Notes under the pieces: model-generated
Told to the model about the DNA's origin: nothing
Database searches by the model: none
Seen by the model: only the letters and a program-made list of their open reading frames with translations
Position numbers and translations under genes: made by a program
NCBI RefSeq assembly: GCF_008386235.1
Contig: NZ_CP040671.1
Coordinates: forward strand, 2,583,824-2,647,823
From: Thermosynechococcus sp. CL-1
GTDB taxonomy: Bacteria > Cyanobacteriota > Cyanobacteriia > Thermosynechococcales > Thermosynechococcaceae
Length of the DNA stretch: 64,000 nt
Direction: 5' to 3'
Shown: piece after piece, positions 1 to 8,299 of the stretch
Layout of the letters: every line of letters begins with the position of its first letter
How positions within the stretch are numbered: position 1 is the stretch's first letter

Positions 1-1
1 T

Positions 2-190
2 GTGGCAGTTGTCTCTGGCAATGTGGCGGGCTTGACGCAAACCCTGCCTCTCTTTGTTGAAGACGCCTACAAAAACTACAACACGGAGTCGGCCTACGCA
101 GCAGCGGTGATCCTTGGTTTGCTAGCGCTTGTGACGCTCGTGGTTAAGGAAATTTTGGAGCGGAAAACAGGGATCAAGCCCAATCCCTAG
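2..190 (+). CDS. cysW: Sulfate ABC transporter permease CysW, C-terminal end (partial)
   Basis: Only the last 62 residues lie in the window; the reading frame runs off the left edge, so the GTG at base 2 is not a start. The segment has the C-terminal signature of CysW: V-V-S-G, then T-L-P-L, then an aromatic-rich stretch before the last membrane helix (about residues 33-50) and a basic tail. CysW pairs with CysT, CysA and a sulfate-binding protein to import sulfate across the inner membrane. The stop interlocks with that of convergent hom (shared CTAG at 187-190). Family assignment comes from remembered E. coli CysW similarity; confusion with CysT is possible but less likely. Confidence 0.8.
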   Translation: MAVVSGNVAGLTQTLPLFVEDAYKNYNTESAYAAAVILGLLALVTLVVKEILERKTGIKPNP

Positions 191-1473
191 GAGGTGCCGA
201 GGACGCGCAAAATCGAGGGCACGGCTTCAATATCGGTCATTTGGGCAATCTCGGCCATGGCTTGGCGGAACTCTCCTTCGCGCACATGGTGGGTGACAAT
301 TACAATTTCTGCCAGATCGTTGTGACTACCAATTTGAACCAAGGACTCCAGACTAACGTTATGGTTACCAAAGCAGGTGCCGAGTTTTCCTAGTACCCCC
401 GGATGATCTTGGGCATGGACACGGGCATAGAAACGACTATCCACCTCTGCCATCGGTAGCAGCGGCATAAACTGATCATGCTGGCAGGTGAGCAAGGGAT
501 GGCTGGCACGTCCTTGGGGCAGAAGGGCGGCAATGTTGATTAAATCCGCCACGACAGCACTGGCGGTTGCCCCTGCACCCGCACCGGGGCCATAGAACAT
601 CACCTGTCCCAACGGCTCTGCCTCGAGAAGAATGGCATTAAAGACGCCATTGACGCCGGCCAAAGGATGTTCAAGGGGCACAAGCGTCGGATGCACGCGC
701 ACCTCTAGGGGCTGGCCACTGAGCTGGCGGGCGATCGCCAGCAGTTTAATGCGAAATCCTAGCTTTTCGGCATAGACAATATCGGCTGCGGTGATGCCAC
801 TAATGCCCTCGCAATACACTTCCTCGCGGCGAATCCGTCCGCCAAAGGCAAGGCTGGCAAGAATGGCAATTTTATCCGCTGCATCCCATCCCTCAATGTC
901 AGCACTGGGATCCGCCTCGGCATACCCTAGGCGTTGGGCGTCGGCAAGAATAGGGGCAAAATCCCCTTGCTCCTGCTGCATGCGGGTCAGGATGTAGTTG
1001 GTGGTGCCATTGAGAATGCCGCTGACACTGTGGATACGATTGGCACCTAGGCTCTGTTTCAGGGCTTGAATGACGGGAATCCCACCAGCCACGGCCGCTT
1101 CGAGCATCACATAGACCCCTTGGGCATTGGCGGCATCAAAAATTTCAGCACCATGACGGGCAATCACGGCCTTATTGGCGGTGACAATGTGCTTGCCGTG
1201 GGCAATAGCCTTGAGGATGAGCGATCGCGCCGGTTCAATGCCGCCGAGGACTTCCACCACAATATCAATGGCTGGGTTGGTGACAATACTTTCTAAATCT
1301 GTTGTCAACAGTTGCGGATCAAGGGCAATGGCGCGGGGTTTATGGATATCCCGTACCCCCACTTGGGCGATCGCCAGTTCCTTGATCAGCGGATGGCGCC
1401 CCGCTGGATCCGCCAAAATTTGTGCCACACCACCACCAACAGTGCCCAACCCCAGTAAACCAATGTGATACAT
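187..1473 (-). CDS. hom: Homoserine dehydrogenase
   Basis: Catalyses the NAD(P)H-dependent conversion of aspartate semialdehyde to homoserine, the branch point to threonine and methionine. The 428-residue protein starts with a Rossmann dinucleotide-binding loop (G-L-G-T-V-G-G-G, residues 7-14). The catalytic domain follows (N-G-T-T-N-Y-I near 155, then a G-Y-A-E-A-D-P-x-x-D-I-x-G segment near 185-197). The C-terminal 80 residues look like an ACT regulatory domain (D-H-P-G-V-L-G-K-L), usual for feedback by threonine. Length and domain order are normal. The ATG at 1473 begins directly at the Rossmann strand. It converges on cysW with a 4-bp overlap. Confidence 0.95.
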   Translation of the reverse strand: MYHIGLLGLGTVGGGVAQILADPAGRHPLIKELAIAQVGVRDIHKPRAIALDPQLLTTDLESIVTNPAIDIVVEVLGGIEPARSLILKAIAHGKHIVTANKAVIARHGAEIFDAANAQGVYVMLEAAVAGGIPVIQALKQSLGANRIHSVSGILNGTTNYILTRMQQEQGDFAPILADAQRLGYAEADPSADIEGWDAADKIAILASLAFGGRIRREEVYCEGISGITAADIVYAEKLGFRIKLLAIARQLSGQPLEVRVHPTLVPLEHPLAGVNGVFNAILLEAEPLGQVMFYGPGAGAGATASAVVADLINIAALLPQGRASHPLLTCQHDQFMPLLPMAEVDSRFYARVHAQDHPGVLGKLGTCFGNHNVSLESLVQIGSHNDLAEIVIVTHHVREGEFRQAMAEIAQMTDIEAVPSILRVLGTS

Positions 1474-1518
1474 CAGACCCGTCCTATTGCACTGTTCCTA
1501 TTATCAGTCGCGCTCGTC

Positions 1519-3042
1519 CTAGTCACACACATGGCGAACGTAGGGTTCCTCCTCAGGCAAAAAGGATTCAAAACTGGCCATTTGGGCAGCAATGAGATCG
1601 GGCGTGGCCTCGGCAATATCCCCTTGGCGATCGCTCAAGCGACGGCGCAATTCCTCAGGCGGTGCATTACAGAAGTGAATCTCCAAGGGCACCTGCAATT
1701 TCTCAGCTAAAGCAATCACGGGTTGGCGCAGCGCCACGCGATCGTACTTGGCATCCAAAATCACCGTTTGTCCTTGACGCAGCAACAATTCTGCATAGGC
1801 CAAGAGTTGATCATAGGTTTTTTGGGTCATGGCCTCAGAATAGAGATCGACCTGCGGGAAATCACTGCTGCGGCGGTCAAGGGGTAAACCCGCCAAGTGC
1901 TTACGCACGGCATCGGAGCGGATTTGAATGGCTTGCTCGGCTTGGGCGAGACCCCGTCCCCGTGTACTTTTGCCTGCCCCAGAGAGACCGCACATGACAT
2001 AGAGCTTGGCTTGACGTGGTTGGGTGTAGCGATAGGCCGCCTCATAGTAGGCCGCAGCCGTGGCTTGAATCTGTGCCTTTTCGGCCTCGCTAATGGCGGG
2101 ATCATTGAGGGCCAAGGCGTTCACATTGCCGCGAATATAGGCTCTGATGCAGAGGTAAAGGGGCAACAGCACTGCCCCAGCGTAGTCCCCACTCCACTCT
2201 AAGTAGGTGTTGAGGAAAAGATTGGCCAAGTCGCCGCGCCCCCGAAACTCCAGATCCATCAGCAAAAAAGCGGCGTCGTAAATGACATCAATGTTGCGAA
2301 ATTCTTCGTTGAACTCAATACAGTCGAAAATTTGCACCCTGCCGTTGTACAGACAGATATTGTTCAGGTGCAGGTCGCCATGGCACTCGCGGATTTTGCC
2401 CCCGGCTTGCCGCTGCACCAACCACTCCTGATGCCGCGTCAAAAAGTCATCGGTAAAGGCTTGAATTGCCGCGTACTGCTCTGGGGATTGACAGCGACCG
2501 ACAAACTGAGCTGCCAAGGCATGGCAATTGTTAATCACTTGGGCGATCGCCCGCGGGGAGCCAAATTCACTAATGTGGGGACTGGTGGCAGCCGTGCGGT
2601 GAAAGTGAGCCAGTTCTTTACCGAGGGATTCAATTAGGTGGGGGGTGACTTGGTTGGCGGCAAAGAGGTGCGAAAACAGTTGCGACTGATCAAATTGCCG
2701 CATTTGCACAGCATAGTCAATCACCTCAGCTCCCGCAGGTAAGTCTTGGGGATCCGCCACAAAATAGCGATCGCCCACCGCCACAATGGGCACCACCGCC
2801 AAGTAGAGATCTGACGCCAAACGGCGATTCAGCCGTAACTCTTCCCGACAGTAAAATAGCCGCTTTTCTAGGGTTGTAAAGTTCAAAAAGCCAAAATCCG
2901 CCGGCTTTTTCACCTTATAGGCATAGTCCCCCGTCAGAAATACGTAGGAAATATGCGTTTGCAGCAATTGAATGGGAGAGGTCACTGCATGGGGGTACGC
3001 AGCAGGGGTTAATAGGGCTTCGACAAAGGCAGGCAAAGACAT
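1519..3042 (-). CDS. Aminoglycoside-phosphotransferase-like / P-loop kinase fusion protein
   Basis: The protein has two domains. The N-terminal half resembles APH/choline-kinase phosphotransferases: a catalytic-loop motif C-H-G-D-L-H-L-x-N and a following I-F-D-C-I-E-F metal-binding motif. The C-terminal third is a P-loop kinase with Walker A G-L-S-G-A-G-K-S-T. This architecture is widespread in bacteria and often annotated as bifunctional aminoglycoside phosphotransferase/ATP-binding protein; the true substrate is unknown and antibiotic resistance should not be assumed. I start at the ATG giving M-S-L-P (507 residues). An upstream in-frame ATG at 3060 would add six residues, and neither has a clear Shine-Dalgarno sequence. 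Confidence 0.8.
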   Translation of the reverse strand: MSLPAFVEALLTPAAYPHAVTSPIQLLQTHISYVFLTGDYAYKVKKPADFGFLNFTTLEKRLFYCREELRLNRRLASDLYLAVVPIVAVGDRYFVADPQDLPAGAEVIDYAVQMRQFDQSQLFSHLFAANQVTPHLIESLGKELAHFHRTAATSPHISEFGSPRAIAQVINNCHALAAQFVGRCQSPEQYAAIQAFTDDFLTRHQEWLVQRQAGGKIRECHGDLHLNNICLYNGRVQIFDCIEFNEEFRNIDVIYDAAFLLMDLEFRGRGDLANLFLNTYLEWSGDYAGAVLLPLYLCIRAYIRGNVNALALNDPAISEAEKAQIQATAAAYYEAAYRYTQPRQAKLYVMCGLSGAGKSTRGRGLAQAEQAIQIRSDAVRKHLAGLPLDRRSSDFPQVDLYSEAMTQKTYDQLLAYAELLLRQGQTVILDAKYDRVALRQPVIALAEKLQVPLEIHFCNAPPEELRRRLSDRQGDIAEATPDLIAAQMASFESFLPEEEPYVRHVCD

Positions 3043-3158
3043 GCGTATTGTGGCTAACATCGCGCCCCAATCATATCACTAGACTCTATGCCTGTGGCTA
3101 AATTGACGTTTTGAGCGTTCCTTTAGAGGATGGGGATACGAAGCTCGTGGATTTGACT

Positions 3159-3944
3159 ATGGTGCGTCGCCCCGTCACATTACCCCAACTCCAGCAAAAA
3201 AAACAGCAGGGAGAGCCAATTACCATGCTCACGGCTTGGGATTATCTGTGGGCGCGGCTATTGGATGCGGCGGGGGTGGATGTGATCCTTGTCGGGGATT
3301 CCCTTGGTATGGTTGCCCTTGGCTATCAAACCACGTTGCCGGTGACCCTTGATCAGATGATTCACCATGCGCAGGCGGTGCGGCGGGGCGTCAGCCACAG
3401 TTTCCTCGTGTGTGACCTACCCTTTTTGAGCTACCACGAAAGCCCAGAGCAGGCCCTGCGATCGGCGGGGCGTTTAGTCAAAGAAGCAGATGTACAGGCA
3501 GTGAAAATGGAAGGTGCTTCACCCGTGGTGCAGGCAGCAACGCGGCGCTTAGTGGAGGCCGGCATCCCGGTGCTGGGTCATGTGGGTCTGTTGCCGCAGC
3601 GGGTGCATCAGTTGGGGGGATGGCGACAACAGGGGAAGACGCCACAGGGGGCAGAAGCAATTCTCGCAGATGCCCTTGCTCTGGCCGAAGCAGGTGCCTT
3701 TGGCATCATTTTGGAGCATATTCCTGCGGATTTGGCACAGCAGATTACCGCCAAGCTGAAAATTCCCACGATTGGAATTGGCGCAGGCCCCTACTGTGAT
3801 GGTCAGGTGTTGGTGACGGCAGATGTTTTGGGCTTGAGTCCACAGGTGCCCCCCTTTGCTAAGGTGTATGCCGACTTGGGCACTCAGGCGATCGCTGCCC
3901 TTAAGAGCTACTGCCAAGCTGTAAAATCGCGGCAATTTCCCTAA
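3159..3944 (+). CDS. panB: 3-methyl-2-oxobutanoate hydroxymethyltransferase (ketopantoate synthesis)
   Basis: First step of pantothenate/coenzyme A synthesis: transfers a hydroxymethyl group from methylene-tetrahydrofolate to 2-oxoisovalerate. The TIM-barrel sequence shows the PanB landmarks M-L-T-A-W-D-Y, V-G-D-S-L-G-M and G-H-V-G-L-L-P-Q. I chose the ATG at 3159 (261 residues) because homologues begin just before the T-x-x-x-L-Q-x-x-K segment; the frame is open back to a TTG at 3111, which would add 16 residues without family support. It ends one base before convergent dnaJ, with both stops in a TAACTTA block. No other pan gene is adjacent. Confidence 0.93.
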   Translation: MVRRPVTLPQLQQKKQQGEPITMLTAWDYLWARLLDAAGVDVILVGDSLGMVALGYQTTLPVTLDQMIHHAQAVRRGVSHSFLVCDLPFLSYHESPEQALRSAGRLVKEADVQAVKMEGASPVVQAATRRLVEAGIPVLGHVGLLPQRVHQLGGWRQQGKTPQGAEAILADALALAEAGAFGIILEHIPADLAQQITAKLKIPTIGIGAGPYCDGQVLVTADVLGLSPQVPPFAKVYADLGTQAIAALKSYCQAVKSRQFP

Positions 3945-3945
3945 C

Positions 3946-4887
3946 TTAGAGCGGCCAATGGGCACGGGGGTTAAAGGTGCGCAGCGATCGCAACTTTTCG
4001 TAGAGTTCTTTTTCTTGGGCACTCAGGGATTTGGGGGGCACAATTTGTACCTTAGCAAGGAGATCGCCAGCAATGCCGCTACTACTGCGCCACCCTTTGC
4101 CCCGTAACCGCAGTGATTGCCCCGATCGCGTGCCCGCAGGCACATTCAAAACCACAGTCCCCGAGGGCGTCGGCACCGTGACTTGAGCACCCAAGGCAGC
4201 TTCATCCGGCGTGATCGGCAAATCAATCACCAATTGATCCTCTTCAAAGCGGAAGAGGGGATGAGGCGCCACCTGTACCGTGAGATATAAATCCCCTCGC
4301 TGTTGGGTGTAGGGGTTATATTGACCTTTGCCCCGCAGCCGCAACTTTGTCCCTGGCTTAACACCAGCGGGAATCGTCACAGTCACCTGTTCATTACCAA
4401 TGGCGAATGATTTCTGGCAGCCCTGAAAGGCCTCTTGGAAGCTAATTTGCACTTCCGCATCAACATCGCTGCCGCCAAATGCCGATGAATCAAAGCCAGC
4501 GCTGCTCCAAGTGCGGGTACGCCCTGTGGTCGTGCCGGTGGCAAATCGCCCCAGCAACTCGTTGATAAAGTCTTCAAAGCTGCCAAACTGACTAAAGTCA
4601 GCGCCAAAGTCACCAATATTGACATTAAAGCCACCAGCACCCGCCGCACTGGCCTGTTGCCAATACTGACCAAATTGATCGTATTTGCGTCGTTTTTCCG
4701 GATCCGAGAGCACTTCGTGGGCTTCGTTAATTTCCTTGAAACGAGCTTCTGCCTCTTTGTCCCCTGGGTTTAAGTCGGGGTGATACTTGCGCGCGAGGCG
4801 GCGAAAGGCTTGCCGAATTTCGGCATCCGTGGCATTTTTGCTGACCCCGAGGATTTGGTAGTAATCTTTGAAGTCGGTACGCGCCAT
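3946..4887 (-). CDS. DnaJ-family co-chaperone without zinc finger (type II)
   Basis: 313-residue J-domain protein. The J domain is at residues 5-72 with the HPD tripeptide (R-K-Y-H-P-D-L) needed to stimulate Hsp70 ATPase. A Gly/Phe-rich linker follows (about 75-125), then two beta-sandwich substrate-binding domains (V-x-I-P-A-G-V-K-P-G and V-x-V-P-A-G-T-R-S-G repeats). There is no C-x-x-C-x-G-x-G zinc-binding region, so this is a CbpA-like rather than a true DnaJ protein. Cyanobacteria usually carry several DnaJ paralogues, so I give no symbol. The start ATG has the conserved D-F-K-D-Y-Y-Q-I-L-G right behind it. The gene upstream, hisC, is divergent across a 114-base gap. Confidence 0.93.
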   Translation of the reverse strand: MARTDFKDYYQILGVSKNATDAEIRQAFRRLARKYHPDLNPGDKEAEARFKEINEAHEVLSDPEKRRKYDQFGQYWQQASAAGAGGFNVNIGDFGADFSQFGSFEDFINELLGRFATGTTTGRTRTWSSAGFDSSAFGGSDVDAEVQISFQEAFQGCQKSFAIGNEQVTVTIPAGVKPGTKLRLRGKGQYNPYTQQRGDLYLTVQVAPHPLFRFEEDQLVIDLPITPDEAALGAQVTVPTPSGTVVLNVPAGTRSGQSLRLRGKGWRSSSGIAGDLLAKVQIVPPKSLSAQEKELYEKLRSLRTFNPRAHWPL

Positions 4888-5001
4888 AGGAACATTCGCC
4901 TCTACGTAATCAAAAGATGAAGATTGAGTGTCAGGGCTGGCAGCAAATTAGGGCAAAAAGCTCAGTGTTATTATAGTTGAATCCCTTTATACCGTCTTGG
5001 C

Positions 5002-6102
5002 ATGGCGACGTTTCTTCGTCCAGAACTGAGCAACCTCCGCGCCTACTCCACCCCCACGAGCGACTCCCTACCCCTAGAACTGGATTACCTCGATACCAAT
5101 GAGTTTCCGTGGGATTTGCCCACTGCCCTTAAGGAGGCGTTAGCTCAACAGTATGTCAGCACCCTCGCCAGTCATCGCTATCCCGACAGTCACCATTGGC
5201 CGCTGCGGCAGGCGATCGCCCGCTATGTCAATGAACACAGTTCAACTGAAATCTCCCCACACCAAATTGCGGTGGGCAACGGCTCCGATGAGCTAATTCG
5301 CTCGATTTTACTGGCCACTGCGATCGGGGGCTACGGTTCTATCCTAGTGGCAGAACCGACATTTTCCATATACGGGATCCTCGCCCAAACCCTAGGGATT
5401 CCCGTCCAGCGATCGCCCCGCGATCCTGACACCTTTGCCGTGCAAATTGCTGAAGCCAATACCCTCATTGCCCAAGCGGCTCCCCCCGTGCGCGTTCTCT
5501 TTATGCTGCAACCCAACTCCCCAACAGGGAACCCCCTAACCGCAGCGGAGGTGGACTGGCTACGGCAGCTTCCTGAGGACATTTTAGTGGTGATTGATGA
5601 GGCCTATTTTGAATTTTCGGGCAAGACACTGGTGGGGGACTTGGCAGCGCATCCCAACTGGTTGATTCTGCGCACCTTTTCCAAGGCCTTTCGACTCGCC
5701 GCCCATCGGGTGGGCTACGCCATTGGCAATCCAGAGGTGATTGCGGTTTTAGAAAAGGTTCGTCTGCCCTATAACCTGCCTACGTTTTCTCAAGTGGCGG
5801 CGCAGGTTGCCCTTGACCATCGTCAGACGTTGCTGGCAGAAATTCCCACGGTACTGGCAGAGCGGGAGCGCCTTTATGAACGGCTGCAGGCGTGCCCCCA
5901 ACTGCGGGTATGGCCGAGTGTGGCCAATTTCCTCTTTTTCCGCTTGCAGGAACCGCAATACACCCAGCCCCTGTGTGATGCCTTGCGGCGTCAGGGTACC
6001 CTTGTGCGGGCGATCGCTGGCGGAATTCGGGTCACCATTGGCACACCAGCGGAGATGGAGCGCTTTTGGCAACGGCTGCAAGCTTTTTTGCACCAGCTTT
6101 AG
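5002..6102 (+). CDS. hisC: Histidinol-phosphate aminotransferase
   Basis: PLP-dependent fold-type I aminotransferase of 366 residues. It converts imidazole-acetol phosphate and glutamate to histidinol phosphate in histidine synthesis. Visible landmarks are G-N-G-S-D-E-L (92-98), Q-P-N-S-P-T-G-N (170-177), D-E-A-Y-F-E-F (199-205) and the Schiff-base lysine in T-F-S-K-A-F, K228. It could also act on related substrates, as HisC homologues do. The gene stands alone, without other his genes. Its TAG stop abuts the stop of the convergent pentapeptide gene (TAGCTA at 6100-6105). Confidence 0.93.
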   Translation: MATFLRPELSNLRAYSTPTSDSLPLELDYLDTNEFPWDLPTALKEALAQQYVSTLASHRYPDSHHWPLRQAIARYVNEHSSTEISPHQIAVGNGSDELIRSILLATAIGGYGSILVAEPTFSIYGILAQTLGIPVQRSPRDPDTFAVQIAEANTLIAQAAPPVRVLFMLQPNSPTGNPLTAAEVDWLRQLPEDILVVIDEAYFEFSGKTLVGDLAAHPNWLILRTFSKAFRLAAHRVGYAIGNPEVIAVLEKVRLPYNLPTFSQVAAQVALDHRQTLLAEIPTVLAERERLYERLQACPQLRVWPSVANFLFFRLQEPQYTQPLCDALRRQGTLVRAIAGGIRVTIGTPAEMERFWQRLQAFLHQL

Positions 6103-6516
6103 CTAATCGGACCAGCGGCCATTGGGCAGGACTGTTCCCCGCAGGGTTGCCGTGGCTAAAGACGTGTGGGTCAGTGTGGCACCCCGCAGGTTGGCGCGAC
6201 TCAGGTTGGCTTGGCGCAATTGCACAGCCGTCAGTTCAGCATTGATCAGCTTAACTTCAATCAGCTTGGCATTGGTCAAATCCACGTTGGTCAGTGTGGC
6301 ATTGCTTAAATCCGAGCCACTGAGATCTGCCCCCGCCAAATTCACATCTTCTAGGGTGACACCGCGCAAATCCAGTCGCCGAAAGTCACGCCGCCCTTTG
6401 GCATAGTCTGCCAGCATTTGATCAGCTCTATTTTGATTAATCATGGCTGGGGCGTAGCGACTGAGAAAACCGTGTTTATCAAAGGCGTCTGAAGGTCGCC
6501 CCGAAGAAGCAGACAT
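6103..6516 (-). CDS. Pentapeptide-repeat protein
   Basis: 137-residue protein whose second half is a run of A(D/N)LXX pentapeptides: D-L-R-G-V, A-D-L-S-G, S-D-L-S-N, A-T-L-T-N, V-D-L-T-N, A-K-L, A-N-L-S-R, A-N-L-R-G. These should fold as a right-handed quadrilateral beta-helix of about four coils. No signal peptide or membrane segment is seen, so it is probably cytosolic. Function cannot be inferred; cyanobacteria encode many such proteins. I start at the ATG preceded directly by an in-frame GTG at 6519. A later ATG (M-I-N-Q-N) is possible and would remove about 24 residues. Confidence 0.85.
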   Translation of the reverse strand: MSASSGRPSDAFDKHGFLSRYAPAMINQNRADQMLADYAKGRRDFRRLDLRGVTLEDVNLAGADLSGSDLSNATLTNVDLTNAKLIEVKLINAELTAVQLRQANLSRANLRGATLTHTSLATATLRGTVLPNGRWSD

Positions 6517-6655
6517 CACTAGAGTAGGATTAGAATTTTGATGATTTTACTATAGCTTAAGCCTAGGGCAGCGACCGTTTTTGGAACTCGTGGCCAAAGG
6601 GTCTAAGGAAAGTGGCATACTGCTATAGATAAGGAACCAATAGGGAGATAACGCT

Positions 6656-7387
6656 GTGGGACTGTTTGATCGCGTCAGCCGTGTGGTTCGCAGTTGGCTC
6701 AATGCGCTGGTGGGTGCTGCTGAAGATCCCGAAAAAATCCTTGAGCAGACCATGATTGAAATGCAGGACAATCTGGTGACCCTGCGGCAAGCCGTCGCCC
6801 AAGCGATCGCCTCCCAAAAGCGGTTAGAGCAACAGTTCAACCAACATCAACAGCAGGCGGCTGAGTGGGAGCGCCGTGCCAAAATTGCCCTGCAACATGG
6901 GGATGAGCAACTAGCGCTTGAGGCCTTGAGTCGCAAAAAAACAGCACTGAATGCAGCCATGGCTCTCAAAGGGCAACTGGAGCAGTCTGTGACCCAAGTG
7001 GAAGCCCTCAAAAAACAAATGCAGCAGCTTGAAAGCAAGATTGCGGAAGCGAAAACCCGCAAAGAAATGCTGGTGGCACGGGCACGGGCAGCCAAGGCCT
7101 CAGAGCAACTGCAACAAACCTTTAGCAGCCTCAACACCAATGCCCCCATGGCCGCCTTTGAGCGCATGGAGGAACGGGTTCAGGAAATGGAGGCTCGCTC
7201 CCAAGCCGTGGCTGAACTCAATAGCGATACCCTCGAAGCCAAGTTTGCCGCCCTCGAAGCCGGCAGTGTGGATGACGATTTGGCACGGCTGAAGGCAGAA
7301 TTGGCCAACCCGCAACTGTCACCCAGCAGCACCCCTGCCTACGATCCAGAGTTGGAAGCCCTGCGGCGGGAACTGGAGAGAAGTTAA
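6656..7387 (+). CDS. vipp1: PspA/IM30 (Vipp1-type) membrane-remodelling protein
   Basis: 243-residue coiled-coil protein that starts M-G-L-F-D-R-V, the amphipathic N-terminal helix typical of the PspA/Vipp1 family. Long heptad-rich helices follow (residues 25-215). After a short P/S linker the end P-E-L-E-A-L-R-R-E-L-E resembles the extra C-terminal helix that separates Vipp1 from PspA. Vipp1 forms ESCRT-III-like rings at the thylakoid and plasma membrane and is needed for thylakoid maintenance. The linker is shorter than in the Synechocystis protein as I remember it, so a PspA paralogue is the alternative. The start is GTG with GGGAGA just upstream (6644-6649). Confidence 0.85.
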   Translation: MGLFDRVSRVVRSWLNALVGAAEDPEKILEQTMIEMQDNLVTLRQAVAQAIASQKRLEQQFNQHQQQAAEWERRAKIALQHGDEQLALEALSRKKTALNAAMALKGQLEQSVTQVEALKKQMQQLESKIAEAKTRKEMLVARARAAKASEQLQQTFSSLNTNAPMAAFERMEERVQEMEARSQAVAELNSDTLEAKFAALEAGSVDDDLARLKAELANPQLSPSSTPAYDPELEALRRELERS

Positions 7388-7396
7388 TTATTTTCC

Positions 7397-8299
7397 ATGG
7401 ATTTGTTGCGATCGCTCCCTTTGGGGCTATACCTTGAACAACCTGTGACTTGGCTGCATCGCCTTGATCCACGGGTCAAGCTGGCATGGTTGATGACGTT
7501 TCTGTTGGCACCTATTTTGGCGGATGTCACTTGGCGGTTGGGGCTAGTGGTTAGTTTAATTTTCCTGACCCTCCTAGGGGGAATTCCCGCACGGGTGTGG
7601 CGGCGGCAACTGCTGTGGCTCCTCTTGGTGGGGAGTTTAATTCTAGTCATCACGGCTTTGATGCCGGATGGGATGGCGGTCACCTATCAACCCCGCCGCC
7701 CTTTGGCAGCCACCGCTCCGCCCACGAGTTACAGTTATATCCTGTGGCAGTTTCATACCCAAGTGGGTCAGTTTCCGATTCATCTGCAAGTCTCCCAGCG
7801 ATCGCTGGATTTGGGGTTACGCCTGAGTACCCTCCTGTTTACGCTCCTTTACAGTACGCATCTGTTTTTGCTCACCACTGCCCCTGAGGAAGTCACCGCT
7901 GGCTTGGAAAATCTGATGCAGCCCCTGAAACGCTTTAAGCTGCCGGTGGCCGAAATTGCCCTGACCTTGACGCTGTCGCTGCGGTTTATTCCCTTGGTCT
8001 TAGAAGAGGTGCAAAACCTGAGCCGCTCAGTGCGGACGCGTGCCATCAATTGGCGACTGGTGGGCATTAAGGGCAGCATCAAGTTGTGGCTCACCTTAGC
8101 AGTACGGCTGTTGGACAATTTACTCCTGCGGGCAGAACAGGTGGCCTGTGCGATGCAGGTGCGGGGCTTTCAAGAACCGGGAACCTACGATAATCCCTGG
8201 CACCATCTGCGACTGCAGCGGCGAGATTGGTTGGCTCTGGGGGGCATGGGGTTATTTTGGTTGGTTCGTTTGGGTTGGTTGGGGGTGACACACCATTGA
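7397..8299 (+). CDS. Energy-coupling-factor type permease (CbiQ/EcfT family)
   Basis: 300-residue integral membrane protein. It shows the EcfT pattern: an N-terminal L-D-P-R-V-K-L motif entering the first helix, several hydrophobic segments, and a cytosolic coupling region with A-M-Q-V-R-G-F near residue 255 (the A-R-G-type motif that contacts the ATPases). EcfT joins two ATPases and a substrate-specific S subunit to import vitamins or metal ions. No S subunit is adjacent; an orphan ECF-like ATPase lies at 37294-37980. The gene starts 9 bases after vipp1 and its TGA overlaps the ATG of pabB by one base, so translation is likely coupled. The substrate is unknown. Confidence 0.85.
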   Translation: MDLLRSLPLGLYLEQPVTWLHRLDPRVKLAWLMTFLLAPILADVTWRLGLVVSLIFLTLLGGIPARVWRRQLLWLLLVGSLILVITALMPDGMAVTYQPRRPLAATAPPTSYSYILWQFHTQVGQFPIHLQVSQRSLDLGLRLSTLLFTLLYSTHLFLLTTAPEEVTAGLENLMQPLKRFKLPVAEIALTLTLSLRFIPLVLEEVQNLSRSVRTRAINWRLVGIKGSIKLWLTLAVRLLDNLLLRAEQVACAMQVRGFQEPGTYDNPWHHLRLQRRDWLALGGMGLFWLVRLGWLGVTHH

